A stretch of 64,000 nucleotides of DNA from Forficula auricularia. Taxonomy: Eukaryota > Arthropoda > Insecta > Dermaptera > Forficulidae. The notes below the pieces were generated by a model that was given only the letters and a program-made list of their open reading frames with translations, had not been told where the DNA came from and did not search any database. The position numbers and the translations under genes are program-made. This document shows positions 33,451 through 43,725 of this stretch, one piece after another. Numbering within the stretch: position 1 is the stretch's first letter; the number at the start of each line of letters is the position of its first letter. The DNA is taken from NCBI GenBank assembly GCA_024734495.1, contig JALMQS010000085.1:19476474-19540473 (forward strand), read 5' to 3'.

Positions 33451-33767
33451 TATATGTATATAAGATAAATATATCTGCGTATATGTTTATTTTCATCCAA
33501 CAGAGGAAAACCTCATTGATTTCTCCTTATGAATCATCAACTCTGCTACTTTCGGCACACTAAATATTTTTAATCAAACTAGAACTATTTACTCTTTATA
33601 TTATATTGATGAATTTCTTGAAAAAATTCTGCGAGCGGTAAGATGTAGTCTGGAGACGTGTAGACTATAATTTTAACGATTTCTCGAAACCCCTATTTAT
33701 AGGCAACCAGCTCTCCAGGAAGCATTGGCTCCTCCACTCTCGAACAATAAACTAGAAACATTTTGTC
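33451..33767 (+). other. Spacer with a CTGCTACT-type repeat fragment
   Basis: 33490-33562 (CATCCAACAGAGGAAAACCT ... AACTCTGCTACTTTCGGCAC) is a copy of the fragment at 8262 and 37305. The rest is unassigned. Confidence 0.5.
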
Positions 33768-33978
33768 TTAATGAGGTTCTTTCGCGACAATCCACATAAA
33801 AAGTTTTAGCCTCGTAACCACTCTATAAATATGAAGGAACTAAAATTTTAGGTTATGTTTTTTAACGTGACTGTCCACTCACACTACGAACCTCTATATA
33901 GATACACACATACTAGTCGGATCCAAGCCATTGTGCTTATATCCCCTCCAATAAAAATAATCGCCCAAATATGTTTTT
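33768..33978 (+). repeat. Interspersed repeat shared with 256-467
   Basis: GAGGTTCTTTCGCGACAATC, CGTAACCACTCTATAAATAT and GCCATTGTGCTTATATCCCC correspond to the inverted copy at the window start. Confidence 0.75.
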
Positions 33979-34684
33979 TTTTGTTTTTTATCAAAACTAC
34001 GTGGTAAATAATTTCAATTTTTTCAAGTTACTCCGAACATATTATTCTAACAAATATTAGTTTTTTATCAAGATGGTGAAAGTCCTTCAATGAAAAAAAA
34101 TAAAATAATGATCATATCTACACCCTTTTCCTATCTACTCTATGTTAAAAATGTCATTTTTAATTGCAATTATTTCATGTTTGGTGTGGTAAATCGTCTT
34201 CAAATTTTAACAGTATGCGTATTATGCTTTTAATTACTTATATTCCAAGTTTAAAAGACTTCTTGAATTTTTGCATTTGTGAAAGAACTAACTTAAGCGC
34301 TGCTCCCCAGTCTCAGGCAGTCCAGCCGTTCTCTGAAACCCAAGCTTGGGATTGGCTGCCTCCATTCCCTTCTCTCCGACAAGGCCAATACTGTTTTTCA
34401 TTCAATATGGAGGCATTAGGACGCCATCAATGAGGATGAGAAAGAAGAGAAGCAAATTTTCCAATCTCTCACTGAGAGTCTAGGCAGAAACAACTTTCAT
34501 TTGATCAACGTGACCACAAGAGACTCAAAAGATACATAAGAATAAAAAAATAATTTTTAAGTAATTTTTTAAGGATGTTTTATTCTTTTGAAATGGTTAT
34601 TATTTTTTCTTTTGGTTGAAACATAATACAGGTTCCATAAAAAAAAATATTATTGTCATATTAGGACGTTTGGAACATTTTTTA
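33979..34684. other. Low-copy DNA
   Basis: Open frame 34164-34433 (plus, 89 codons) includes a GC-richer second half (QSQAVQPFSETQAWDWLPPF) but no known domain. 34300-34430 has no second copy in the window. Could be an exon remnant; evidence is weak. Confidence 0.3.
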
Positions 34685-35415
34685 GCCGACTTCAAAAAAG
34701 GAGGAGGTTCTCTATTCGACTGAATTTTTTTTTTTTTTTTTTTTTTGTGCCTATGTTACCTCATATCTCCGCCAATTGTCAACCGATTTTGAAATTTTTT
34801 TTTGCATTGGGTCCAGTCTAGCTTCCGATTGGTCCCATTTTTTTTTCGAGCTTTTTTCATAGGTATTAGACCTTTTTTATTAGGTTTGTTTAGACCTAAC
34901 TTCTTTGTTTATGAACCGATTTCGATGGTTCTTCTTTTATCCGAAAGGGGGTGTCTTAGGGATGGTGTCATATTAATTTGGTTAAGTTCTGATGATATGC
35001 TCACTATTAATAACATCACTAAAAAGAGAAAAATAAAAATGTTTAAGAAAAATGAAAACCGACTTCAAAAAATTAAATGCAACAAATAAAATACACTAAA
35101 AGGTATAAAATAATTATTATCTTATTTAGTTACAACTAAACGACGAAATATTAACACGAAATTACTTTTTGAAGTCGGTACCAAACAAACTATACCTATA
35201 AGCGAGCATACCTCCAAACGTACTAAGTAAGATCCGTCGAGTGCGATTCATAAAAGGTATATGTTTGGCACCGACTTCAAAAAGTAATTTCGTGTTAATA
35301 TTTCGTCGTTTAGTTGAACTAAATAAGATAATAATTATTTTATACCTTTTAGTGTATTTTATTTGTTGCATTTAATTTTTGAAGTCGGTTTTTATTTTTT
35401 TCTTAAAAATTTTTT
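34685..35415 (+). mobile_element. ACCGACTTC-family element, complete copy with reversed loop
   Basis: Same layout as 18383-19110: GCCGACTTCAAAAAAGGAGG start, T run, CCGCCAATTGTCAACCGATT, terminal hairpin with arms about 35030-35180 and 35268-35415. The loop (35182-35267) reads TATAAGCGAGCATACCTCCA to GAGTGCGATTCATAAAAGG, the reverse complement of the loop in the other two copies. Confidence 0.88.
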
Positions 35416-36365
35416 TACATAATATGTCAACTGATCACCAGCCTAAATATTCACTATATGAAAATAACATATTTTTTTATAAAAAATAATCCGTGTTATG
35501 TTTCAAGAAAAAGAAAAAATAATAAACATATCAAAGGAATAAAACATCCTCAAAATTGAAAGTATACTCAAATTCAATCTTTAAAATACAAATTAACTAA
35601 CTAACCTCGAATTACACATTGGTGAGTAATTAATTATTCCTGGTTTCCTTCATTATTTTTCAATTTTGTTTTTAATATAGAAATAAAAAATCACTTAAGT
35701 TCCATAATTATGTCTAATATATCGAATCTAAAAATACTTTATAGTAGAATTTGGAATGAAAGGTATGTGGATTAAACAATGGTAGAGTATCTGTTATAAG
35801 AAATTGTTTCTTCCCTGAGTAATTCAAGATTAAATATCGAATTTCATCTATAAATAAAAAATTGGCTTCGTTCTGAAGATATTCATTAAGATTTCATGAG
35901 CGGTAATGTTTTTCCCTCGCGCCATTAGATCTAATGGAATTCCTTAACTTGTATAATTTTTCCTGTAATTATTTTATTACATTTTTCAACCCCATTTCAT
36001 CGCTGCTAATTAATTACTTAAAGTGACGATTCACTAAATGTTTTTTTCCTTTGTCCAATTCAAACGTGTTAAATCTCGAATGAAACTCGAATTCCATTGC
36101 GAAACATTCAAAATATGCCTTTAATTAAATTCAATCTCTAATTCTATATTCGCGAGAAAATCGCTAAATTCTTTAATAAAGATATTAATATATATATATA
36201 TTTATAAATCGAAATATTTAAAAAAACCAATATTGAAACTTTTGGCTTTTAATAATTGTTGTTTGGAGATTGCTCTTATTTAAAATATTTGTATTTATTT
36301 AAATTATAAACCAATGAATAATTTTTTTGCAACGAAATTTTCTCTGTAGAGAGACGGACTGGTAG
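35416..36365. other. Low-copy DNA with homeodomain-type sites
   Basis: 35880-36190 is moderately complex and AT-rich with repeated TAATTA/TTAATTAC cores (GCTGCTAATTAATTACTTAA) and no second copy. Possible regulatory DNA. No ORF. Confidence 0.3.
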
Positions 36366-36575
36366 AAATTTTATTGAATGTAATGGAAGGCAGCCCAGGG
36401 GTAGTGAGGAATGAAAAAATTAACACATATCCAAATAAGGTTTAATTTGATGTGGTGTCGGTTTGAAAGGAAAGGAGGAAGGATTCCAATAAATTACACC
36501 CTATTTGATATGTGTTAATTTTTCTTTCCTCACTACCCCTGGGCTACCTTCCATTACATTCAATTACAATGAGTA
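36366..36575. mobile_element. Foldback with ~75-bp arms
   Basis: TGAATGTAATGGAAGGCAGC, CCAGGGGTAGTGAGGAA, TTAACACATATC on the left recur inverted on the right (GATATGTGTTAATTTTTCTT to ATTACATTCA). The loop 36445-36500 has purine-rich text. Short, non-autonomous. Confidence 0.85.
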
Positions 36576-36796
36576 ATTTTTGTTCTTCAATATATAAGGG
36601 AGACTGTTGTACCTTTACCACCATTCAGTTTCTTTGCAGATAGTTCTATATACGTGATTTTAACTGTGCTAAGACAACCGTTACTCAGTATAGTGCAAGC
36701 AAGTGAGAGAGTGGTTGCTCATATGCTATTGTTTTGGATTAAAATAGATACAAAAAATTTTAGTCCAAAAAGTAACAATTTCATGACTATTAATTT
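36576..36796. other. Spacer
   Basis: Includes TATAAGGGAGACTGTTGTAC and GATAGTTCTATATACGTG; unassigned. Confidence 0.35.
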
Positions 36797-37214
36797 TCTG
36801 GAATGTCACAGAACAGTGTCGAAAAATTATTGAATTATTTATTTAATTTTTAATTATTTAATCATTAATATTTGATAATTAAGTTGAAAGAATTGTTAAA
36901 AATAATTATTAAGAATTTTTTTTTGAGATCTAATTGATTCATGTATTTTGTTTATTTGATGTCGTATAAAAAAGTAGTTCTTATCAAAGTTGTTCAGATT
37001 TTTTTGTAGATTAAGTAGACGTTTAGAAAAATATAGGGTTCTATTTAAAAAACAGAACTTGACCTTGAAATACACATGAAAGCTTGTTCTACGTCATCAA
37101 ACAATAGCGTAGATTAGTTCCCCCTCGATATAAACATACTTTTATTTGAAACTTTTTTCCATATAATGCATTGTTTTCGAGTTATAAGACTGTCTCAAGA
37201 TAAAAAACTCACCC

Positions 37215-37218
<4 letters not shown>
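36797..37218 (+). mobile_element. CCGGGTGAG foldback, right half only
   Basis: From TGGAATGTCACAGAACAGTG through TTAAAAATAATTATTAAGAA, AAACAGAACTTGACCTTGAA to AAGATAAAAAACTCACCCGG and TATA. The left arm is missing. It ends in a (TA)n microsatellite, so the element may have inserted in TA-rich DNA. Confidence 0.85.
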
Positions 37219-37278
<60 letters not shown>

Positions 37279-37390
37279 ATTGATAAATATGTGTGTATGA
37301 TTTTTTGCATCAAGCAGAGGGCAACCTCTTTGTTTCTCTTTATGATTCAACAACTCTGCTACTCTCGGCAAAATAAAAACTTTTCAATTA
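37219..37390 (+). repeat. (TA)n tract followed by CTGCTACT-type repeat fragment
   Basis: 37219-37268 is (TA)n. 37305-37385 reads CATCAAGCAGAGGGCAACCT, CTTTGTTTCTCTTTATGATT, CAACAACTCTGCTACTCTCG, GCAAAATAAAAACTTTT, the best-preserved copy of this dispersed fragment. Confidence 0.8.
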
Positions 37391-38023
37391 ATTCATTTTA
37401 TATTTTACTGAATTGTTAATTATTTTTAAGGGTAAGTTTTCACTTTTTTGTTTTCTTTAATAAATGTGGGGGTGAGCAATTCTTTCATTAGAATAGAATG
37501 ATCCATCTTTCTTTAAAGCTAGGTCATTGAAAGAATACCAAATACAAGACCAGACCTGTTTCGGACTAGTAGATTAATTATTTGTTAATTTCTATTATTC
37601 CTAAGAACGTCCTTTTGACTCGAAGTAAGAAAATATTAAATCGAAATGAATATCAGATTTAGATAAGTATCATTTAATCCTAATAGAAGCCATAAGCAGG
37701 ACCAGTCAGGCCCAGTCACACCTTTACTTTTCAATAACTTTCAGAAAAGGGGTCCTATAAATTCCTAGTTTTTAATATTCCTTCATTAATTCATACTAAA
37801 AGTATTTTTTAAAGGATTTTACTAAAAAAATTTTTATACCTACCTAATCTTTTTTTGTAACCATTTTACAAACACAAAGTCACAGAATGGGAATCTCAGG
37901 CACGGCGGTTTTCTGCTTATTAAAACAGTAAAAAGAGTAAAAAATTATTGATATATTATTCATTTTTATAAATCCTGATATAAATTAATAAAAAAATGAA
38001 TATAATTATTGAAAAATGTATTA
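37391..38023. other. Low-copy DNA ending in a direct repeat
   Basis: Mostly unassigned. 37940-38020 (ATTTTTATAAATCCTGATAT, AAATTAATAAAAAAATGAAT, ATAATTATTGAAAAATGT) is repeated directly at 39948-40028, so the two copies flank the Helitron block. Confidence 0.5.
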
Positions 38024-39694
38024 TCTTAATATATATAAATGTATGTTCTCAATGGACTCCTAAACCACTGAACCGATTATAATAAAATTCGCACACCATG
38101 TGCAGTTCGATCCAACTTGAGAAATAGGATAGTTTAAATCTCAAATTATAGTCGCAATTTTAATTTATTGCTAATTATTTGTCTGTTATTATTTGACAGT
38201 CATTTGACTCCAAATGATTCTAACAGATGTCGATACCTTTCGACTGGGTTGAGTAAGTAATCAATAGATGGCGCTGCTATGGTAAATCTACGAACGTGTC
38301 ATATAAGCTACATTTTAACAGCATAATTACCACGTGTTGTTGACGCTATAAAATTAATTAAATTTATTTTGTAGTGAACGAAATACCGTATAATTCAATT
38401 ATTTCCACTTTTAAATTTTTGGTGTTAGCATAGCCGGCCACGTGTTACTTAGACTGAAGTGTAAATTGCATTCATATTATAATGAAGATAATACAGTTAA
38501 ATTAAACCTGTTTTTTACTTATTTGTGCTTCATTGATCAAAACTTTATAATTTAATAATTATTTGAATCATGAATGGCTCAGTCAACGGGCGATTTTGGC
38601 AGCCAAAAACGTTGATGTTGACGAAATTAACTTCCAGATACAACAGTTGTTACCAGGCGATCTGATGTCTTTTAAATCAATCGATACTGTTGTTGATGAA
38701 AATGAAAGTATAAATTTTCCGATTGAATTTTTAAATTCATTAGATATCCCTGAATGCCACCACATAATCTTCGATTAAAGATTGGTTCCCCTATTATTCT
38801 CCTCCGTAATTTGAATCCACCTCAATTATGTAACGGTACGCGTTTGGTCATCAAAAAGATCACCGGAAACATTCTTGAAGCAACCATTTTGGCTGGGAAG
38901 TTTAAAGGAAAAATGGTCCTGCTGCCACGTATTCCGATGATACCATCAGATTCTACCATACCCTTCAAAAGGCTACAGTTTCCAATTCGTTTAGCTTTCG
39001 CCATGTCTATAAATAAATCTCAAGGTCAAACAATGTCCATTTGTGGTTTAGATTTGGAAAATACATGTTTTTCTCATGGGCAACTATATGTTGCGTGTTC
39101 ACGTGTTGGGAAACCGTCGAATCTATTTGTGTTAGCTAAAGACAGGTTAACCAAAAACATTGTGCACCGATTGGTGTTAAATTAAATTGAAATTGAAAGT
39201 ATTTATAATTCAAAAAATAGATATCAATGTTTAAAAGTTTAAGACTGTCTGCCTTGCCTACCTCATTTATGAGTTTAAGCGTCACATGTTATTTACTGTA
39301 TTATACTGTAATATACTTATTTGTTATAAAATTAAATGGAAATAATAAATCTGATAAATTTTTATTTTGTATTGATTTCTGCTTAATATCAAGTGTAAGA
39401 ACATTTTAATTAATTGTGTTCAACGTACTTCCCCTTCAAATCTCAATCCAGTGAATTTGTATACCAACATCAACATTTTCGTCTTTGTTCGTAAATAATT
39501 TCATTGTACTAAAGGGTTATAGTAGTAGAAAGTCAAATAAGGAGATCACCATATTTTTTTACAAATACTATCTGTGTGAAAAAAGCATAGTGGACTCCGT
39601 GACTGATGTTCTCTTATCGTTCCTCTTAGATTGTTTACTATAATGTAATATAACAAAAACTTTAGCCACAGCAACGCGTGGCCGGGTCAGCTAT
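38024..39694 (+). mobile_element. Helitron, internally deleted
   Basis: The 5' end TCTTAATATATATAAATGTA follows an A, and the next ~80 bases (CTCCTAAACCACTGAACCGA) are typical of insect Helitron heads. The 3' end carries the hairpin GCCAC-AGCAACGC-GTGGC (39665-39682), then CGGGTCAGCTAT; CTAT replaces the expected CTAG. The Rep domain and most of the helicase are missing, leaving a helicase C-terminal pseudogene. Confidence 0.8.
38563..39185 (+). pseudogene. Helitron Pif1-type helicase, C-terminal part, frameshifted
   Basis: Translation shows WLSQRAILAAKNVDVDEIN, QLLPGD, then in a second frame MPPHNLRLKIGSPIILLRNL, LCNGTRL, QFPIRLAFAMSINKSQGQT and LYVACSRVGKP. These are the C-terminal motifs of Pif1-family helicases (superfamily 1B, motifs V and VI region with the SQGQT and SR signatures). 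A missing G near 38752 breaks the frame between LDIP and MPPHN. The Walker A and B motifs upstream are absent, so no activity is expected. Confidence 0.9.
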
Positions 39695-39743
39695 ATATAT
39701 ATAAAAAAAAAAAAAAAACAATTTACATAAAAGGTAATCAATT

Positions 39744-39846
39744 TTGGACACCTCATACTTTCATTCCGAGACGCCGCCCGCCAGGGCAACCCGCCCGGAG
39801 GGCCTAGTTGGGACAGGCGTGCCGGAGGCACGCCGGGTACAGCTAG
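39744..39846 (+). mobile_element. Second Helitron 3' end
   Basis: CCGAGACGCCGCCCGCCAGG, CCGCCCGGAGGGCC, then hairpin GGCGTGCC-GGA-GGCACGCC (39816-39834), GGGTACAG and CTAG (39843-39846) followed by T. That is the canonical Helitron terminus: hairpin ~10 bases before CTRR, inserted before T. No 5' end is visible, so it is a truncated copy or a chimeric terminus next to the first Helitron. A related end is at 55270. Confidence 0.85.
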
Positions 39847-39929
39847 TAATCAATAAACCTATAGTGGCCATGACAGGAGTGCTTGTGAATTTGTGTACAA
39901 TTTTTCATTTTTTTAAGAGTAAAAAATAC

Positions 39930-40028
39930 GTAAAAACAATAAAAAAGTATTGATATACATGTACTATTTATTTTTATAAATCTTGATATAAATTAATAAA
40001 AAAACATGAATATAATTATTGAAAAATG
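39930..40028 (+). repeat. Direct repeat flanking the Helitron block (right copy)
   Basis: Matches 37940-38020 with few changes (GTATTGATAT, TTTTTATAAATCTTGATATA, ATAATTATTGAAAAATGT). See the left copy. It is far longer than any Helitron target effect, so it must have another cause. Confidence 0.7.
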
Positions 40029-40127
40029 TTTTATAAACCACTTAAACATCTATTGGGTTGACAGGCTAGTGAGTTTGTGTTTGTGAAATGTTTAGCTTTA
40101 ACGTTAAATGACTTAAAATTTGAATTT

Positions 40128-40395
40128 TATTTAAATCACACATAATTAATTATAATTATTTATTAAACACGAACAAATAATACTACTACTAATATAACTA
40201 CGACGTTTGGATCGACTTATTCTGCGATCGTTCTCAAGTAGGAGCACCCACTCCGATTATAGGTTAATCTACTATCGGAGTGGGTGCTCAATATATCGCA
40301 GAATAAGTCGATCCAAACGTCGTAGTTATATTGTATTATTTGTTCGTGTTTAATAATGAATTATAATTAATTATGTGTGATTTAAATGAAAAAAT
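40128..40395. mobile_element. Palindrome made of two LTR-like ends
   Basis: The left arm (40128-40255) and right arm (40270-40395) are inverted, meeting at ACTCCGATTATAGGTTAATC. Each arm matches 27436-27575: GGAGTGGGTGCTCA, TCGCAGAATAAGTCGATC, GTAGTTATATTGTATTATTT, GTTCGTGTTTAATAA. The right arm has lost CTTGAGAACGA compared with the left. Confidence 0.85.
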
Positions 40396-41422
40396 CAAAT
40401 TTTAATCAAATTCAACACAAAAATAAAAGCTTCAACAGCTTCATTAATATTAAATGACTTAGCTAATAATATTGAGTAATATCTAACTTACATAGGCACC
40501 TAATTTTTAACTGCCTATTAACTTTAAATTAAAAATATCAAGTGTCTTTTCTTGTACAGATTTATACAAATAAAAATTAGGTTATAATTTAATACAATGT
40601 TATTTGTTCTTACAATAAAACAATAATACCAATAATAATATCTTATTATATTAAACGAGCAATTCTTGTATATATATATAGAATCGGTTTCTCGAAAACG
40701 GCTCTAACGATTTGGATGAAATTCACGGGTTAGGAGGTTTTTGTATTGACAATTCGATTTGTCACGGTCTCAACTTGATGGGTTTTTTGTTAATTGAAAT
40801 AATTATTCACAAGAGGTTGTCTCGATAAAAAAGTATAATTACATTTTTATTCAATTTACATTTAATAATTAATTGGTTTTTTAATTCTATATCCCACTCA
40901 TTGTTCATTACAAATATTATTATATATTAAAATTAGGGAATTTAATTAATTAAATGTATTTTTCTATTTTCTATAAAATAATTTATTAGAATATCAAATT
41001 CATTTTCTTAAAAAATCCGATAATTCGAAGGATCGTTGCCTCCTTCTTCAGGATAAAAAGTGTCAATAAAAAGAACCTCAGTATATGTTAATATTATTTT
41101 TAATTGCAATTACATTCAAAACTTTGTGCCCAATTATTGGTCTTGATGATGGCCGTAGCGGGTTGTACTATAAACGTTGGAAAAATTATAAATTATATTT
41201 TATTTCAATTTTATTTTATTTTGGCTGCGAATAAACATCCACTTTTTTACCTGAATTTAAAATTTAAAATAATATTAATATATAACTTTTAACTAAATCA
41301 AAAAATTACTGAGCATCGCTCGGTGTTCCAGGTACTAATAATAATATCAGACGAAATAACAACTCTCGTGCAAAAGGCTGTCGTTTTACAGACCTGCTAA
41401 ATAGTAAGAAGATTCCTAACGA
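40396..41422. other. AT-rich DNA with ATTAAACGAGCAA-family remnant
   Basis: 40646-40920 (ATTAAACGAGCAATTCTTGT, CTCGAAAACGGCTCTAACGA) is a diverged relative of 11878-12396. At 40995-41055 the minus strand holds CCTGAAGAAGGAGGCAACGA and TCCTTCGAA, a possible degraded hammerhead-like core. The open frame at 41104-41292 is AT-rich and unconvincing. Confidence 0.5.
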
Positions 41423-41842
41423 TTAAAGGCCAGTTGTATGTCGGTTGGTGGAGTCTTTGTAAAAGTTGACAAAGGGTAAAACCGAGGGGTGGTCCGCGAT
41501 TTGAAGTAGGTGTACACTTCTTTGGAAGTATTTTGGAATTACTTGGAAATATTTGGAAGTACTTGGAAATATTTAGAAGTACTTGAAAATATTTGGAATT
41601 ACTTGGCAATAATTTGAATTACTTGGAAATATTTGGAGTACTTGGAAATATTTCGAGAAGTCACGGTGTACAGCACGGTTCCTCGGGTAAAACCTCAGAA
41701 TTCACCTTGCACCCAACCGGATGGCCTATCAGATGATACGCACTTTCATCTGATTGGCCATCACACCACAAGGTTAATTTTAAGGTTTTCCCATTTGTCA
41801 ACTTTTACAAAGACTTTACTAACCGACATACAACTGGCCCTA
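41423..41842. mobile_element. Foldback, GGCCAGTTGTATGTCG termini, with nested insertion
   Basis: TAAAGGCCAGTTGTATGTCG at 41423 and the inverse CGACATACAACTGGCCCTA ending 41842. The arms include AAGTCTTTGTAAAAGTTGAC and continue on both sides of the nested minisatellite transposon (41483-41685), since AACCTCAGAATTCACCTTG pairs with the inverse of AAGGTTAATTTTAAGGTT. A sister element follows at 41963. Confidence 0.88.
41483..41685 (+). mobile_element. Minisatellite-bearing transposon, short copy
   Basis: The ends CGAGGGGTGGTCCGCGA (41483) and inverted CGAGGAACCGTG (minus strand from 41685) enclose about seven 20-bp units (41524-41656). The perfect 8-bp duplication GGTAAAAC flanks it (41475-41482 and 41686-41693). 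The nested position gives an independent proof of insertion, because the host foldback arms rejoin when it is removed. Confidence 0.92.
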
Positions 41843-41962
41843 AATGAACTGAAACAAAATAAGAATAACTGTGGGCTAGGGTGAATTCCCTTCCCATAGC
41901 GTCCGAGCCTAACCCCATAAGAACAGCAGGGATAGGTGAAAGTTTACCAGCACTTGTGCTGA

Positions 41963-42190
41963 GTAAAGGCCAGTTGTATGTCGCAAAGTAAATGCTTTTT
42001 ACCACTAACCAAGGGTAGATGGTAAATGGAGGGGCTGGGATGGCCAATCAGATGACAGGAACTTTCAGTGCCTGTCATCTGATTGGCACTAAGTTCCTGT
42101 CATCGATTGGCCATCCTGGTCCTCCATTTACCATCTACCGTTTGTTAGTGATAAAAAAGCATTTACTTTGCGACATACAACCGGCCCTTA
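41963..42190. mobile_element. Foldback, GGCCAGTTGTATGTCG termini, second copy
   Basis: TAAAGGCCAGTTGTATGTCG at 41963 and CGACATACAACCGGCCCTTA at 42171-42190. The arms pair through AAAGTAAATGCTTTTTACCA, GATGGTAAATGGAGG and GGCCAATCAGATGACAGG. It has only the outer ~20 bases in common with the 41423 element, as expected for two MITEs moved by one transposase. Confidence 0.88.
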
Positions 42191-42216
42191 GTGTCATAAT
42201 TCAGATAATAATAATA

Positions 42217-42218
42217 AT

Positions 42219-42290
<72 letters not shown>
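42217..42290. repeat. (TA)n microsatellite
   Basis: Pure TA run after an (ATA)n stretch; the adjoining open frame is an artefact. Confidence 0.97.
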
Positions 42291-42292
<2 letters not shown>

Positions 42293-43550
42293 TTATTTAA
42301 AAATCATTTTGGGAAAAAGAAGCGAATTTCTACATGATATATCTTTGAATACAGGAAAATTTACTGCTATATATCAATAAATTCCAAGAAAATTAATATG
42401 CGCCTAAGTGCACCCTAGGAAATTGATATTCATTTTAAATCCAGCGAAAGCTCTTTCCGGTTAAATGATCCTTGAAAGTTAAGGACTTGAACAGATCTTT
42501 CTTCCCTTTGGCTCTATTCCCTGGTTTTTCTTCACACAAACCTTCCACCCTCTTCCCCACGCAAACCTCTACCCTTCTTTTTACTATTCATTCTTTTTTA
42601 TCTTCACTGTCTTTCTATTCATTGGTAAAATTTTCTTTCAAATGGTCTCATTTTGCTTCTCCCCCCTCCCGGGGGCGCAAATCCTTCACATCTCATCAAT
42701 TCTCTTATTCTTCTCTCTATCATTCCGAAACCAAATCAATTGACTGTTGACATTATTAAATAGAATTTTAATTGTACTCTTTGATAGTCCCTTTTCTACA
42801 AATAATTCAGCTTAATTAACTCCATTGTCTTTTATACAATGGAATAATGATCAGCTCCAAATTAATACTTAGAAAACCACGATTAGTAATATCAATTGAT
42901 TACAAATAAGCAGAAACCTAATTTTTATTATGCTACTGCATATTTAGTTTGCCTGCATTTTTTACGCATTTGAACTAATGAGGGCCGGACTTTCAAGGTG
43001 CCAACCATAAGGGAGGAGGGGGGGGGTCGGAGGCTTAAACCCCTCTTAGCCTTTGAAGTGGGCGGCTGAGCCAACGCCACCTAGAAGACAAGGCCTCTGC
43101 AGTACCCCACAAAATGTTCGTGACGTCACGAAGGGTAGTCCATCAGTTCCGTCCTAGACGCTCTACACGTGTGTTTCAAGGGGCAATCATATTTTTGTTT
43201 CTCTACATTTTTTTTATTTATTTATTAATACTAGTTGTACAGTAAATTTTATTCACTTCTAAAGAATTAATAGAGTTTTTATTAGTTTTTGTTGAAATTA
43301 TAAAATTTGACCGTTCTTTTTTTAGCATATAAATGAAGGTTCTGAAAGTGAAGGTGATATCGTTCTTCGAGAAAACGTTCTCGTTTGATGATGAAGAAAT
43401 CTATTAATTTATTAAGGTCGCATTAAATGAAAATGATATTTTTCTGAAAAAAAAACACTCACATCATTGTTTTAAAAATTAAGTTGTTTATATGGAATTA
43501 AAAAAAAATGTTTGTTTTTAAAAAGTTTTCGAACGTAACTCCCTTTTTTA
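42291..43550. other. Low-copy DNA
   Basis: 42470-42740 is pyrimidine-rich with an open frame (42472-42750) driven by composition. 43000-43170 is GC-richer, with a G run at about 43019 and CGTGACGTCACGAA (CRE-like) near 43120. No gene or second copy seen. Confidence 0.35.
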
Positions 43551-43725
43551 ACCGACTTCAAAAAAAGGAGGAGGTTCTCTATTCGACTGATTTTTTTTTT
43601 TTTTTTTTTTTTTTTGTGCCTATGTTATCTCACTTATCCCCGCCAATCGTCAACCGATTTTGAAAAAAAATTTTGCATTGGGTCCAGTCTAGCTTCCGAT
43701 TGGTCCCATTTTTTTTCGTTTTTTT

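Noticed and set aside
38583..38765. Minus-strand frames opposite the helicase (also 38822-39004)
   Set aside because: They are antisense shadows of the plus-strand helicase pseudogene, which has recognisable motifs.
39227..39409. Open frame following the helicase
   Set aside because: AT-rich, hydrophobic by composition, no homology; lies in the Helitron's non-coding tail.
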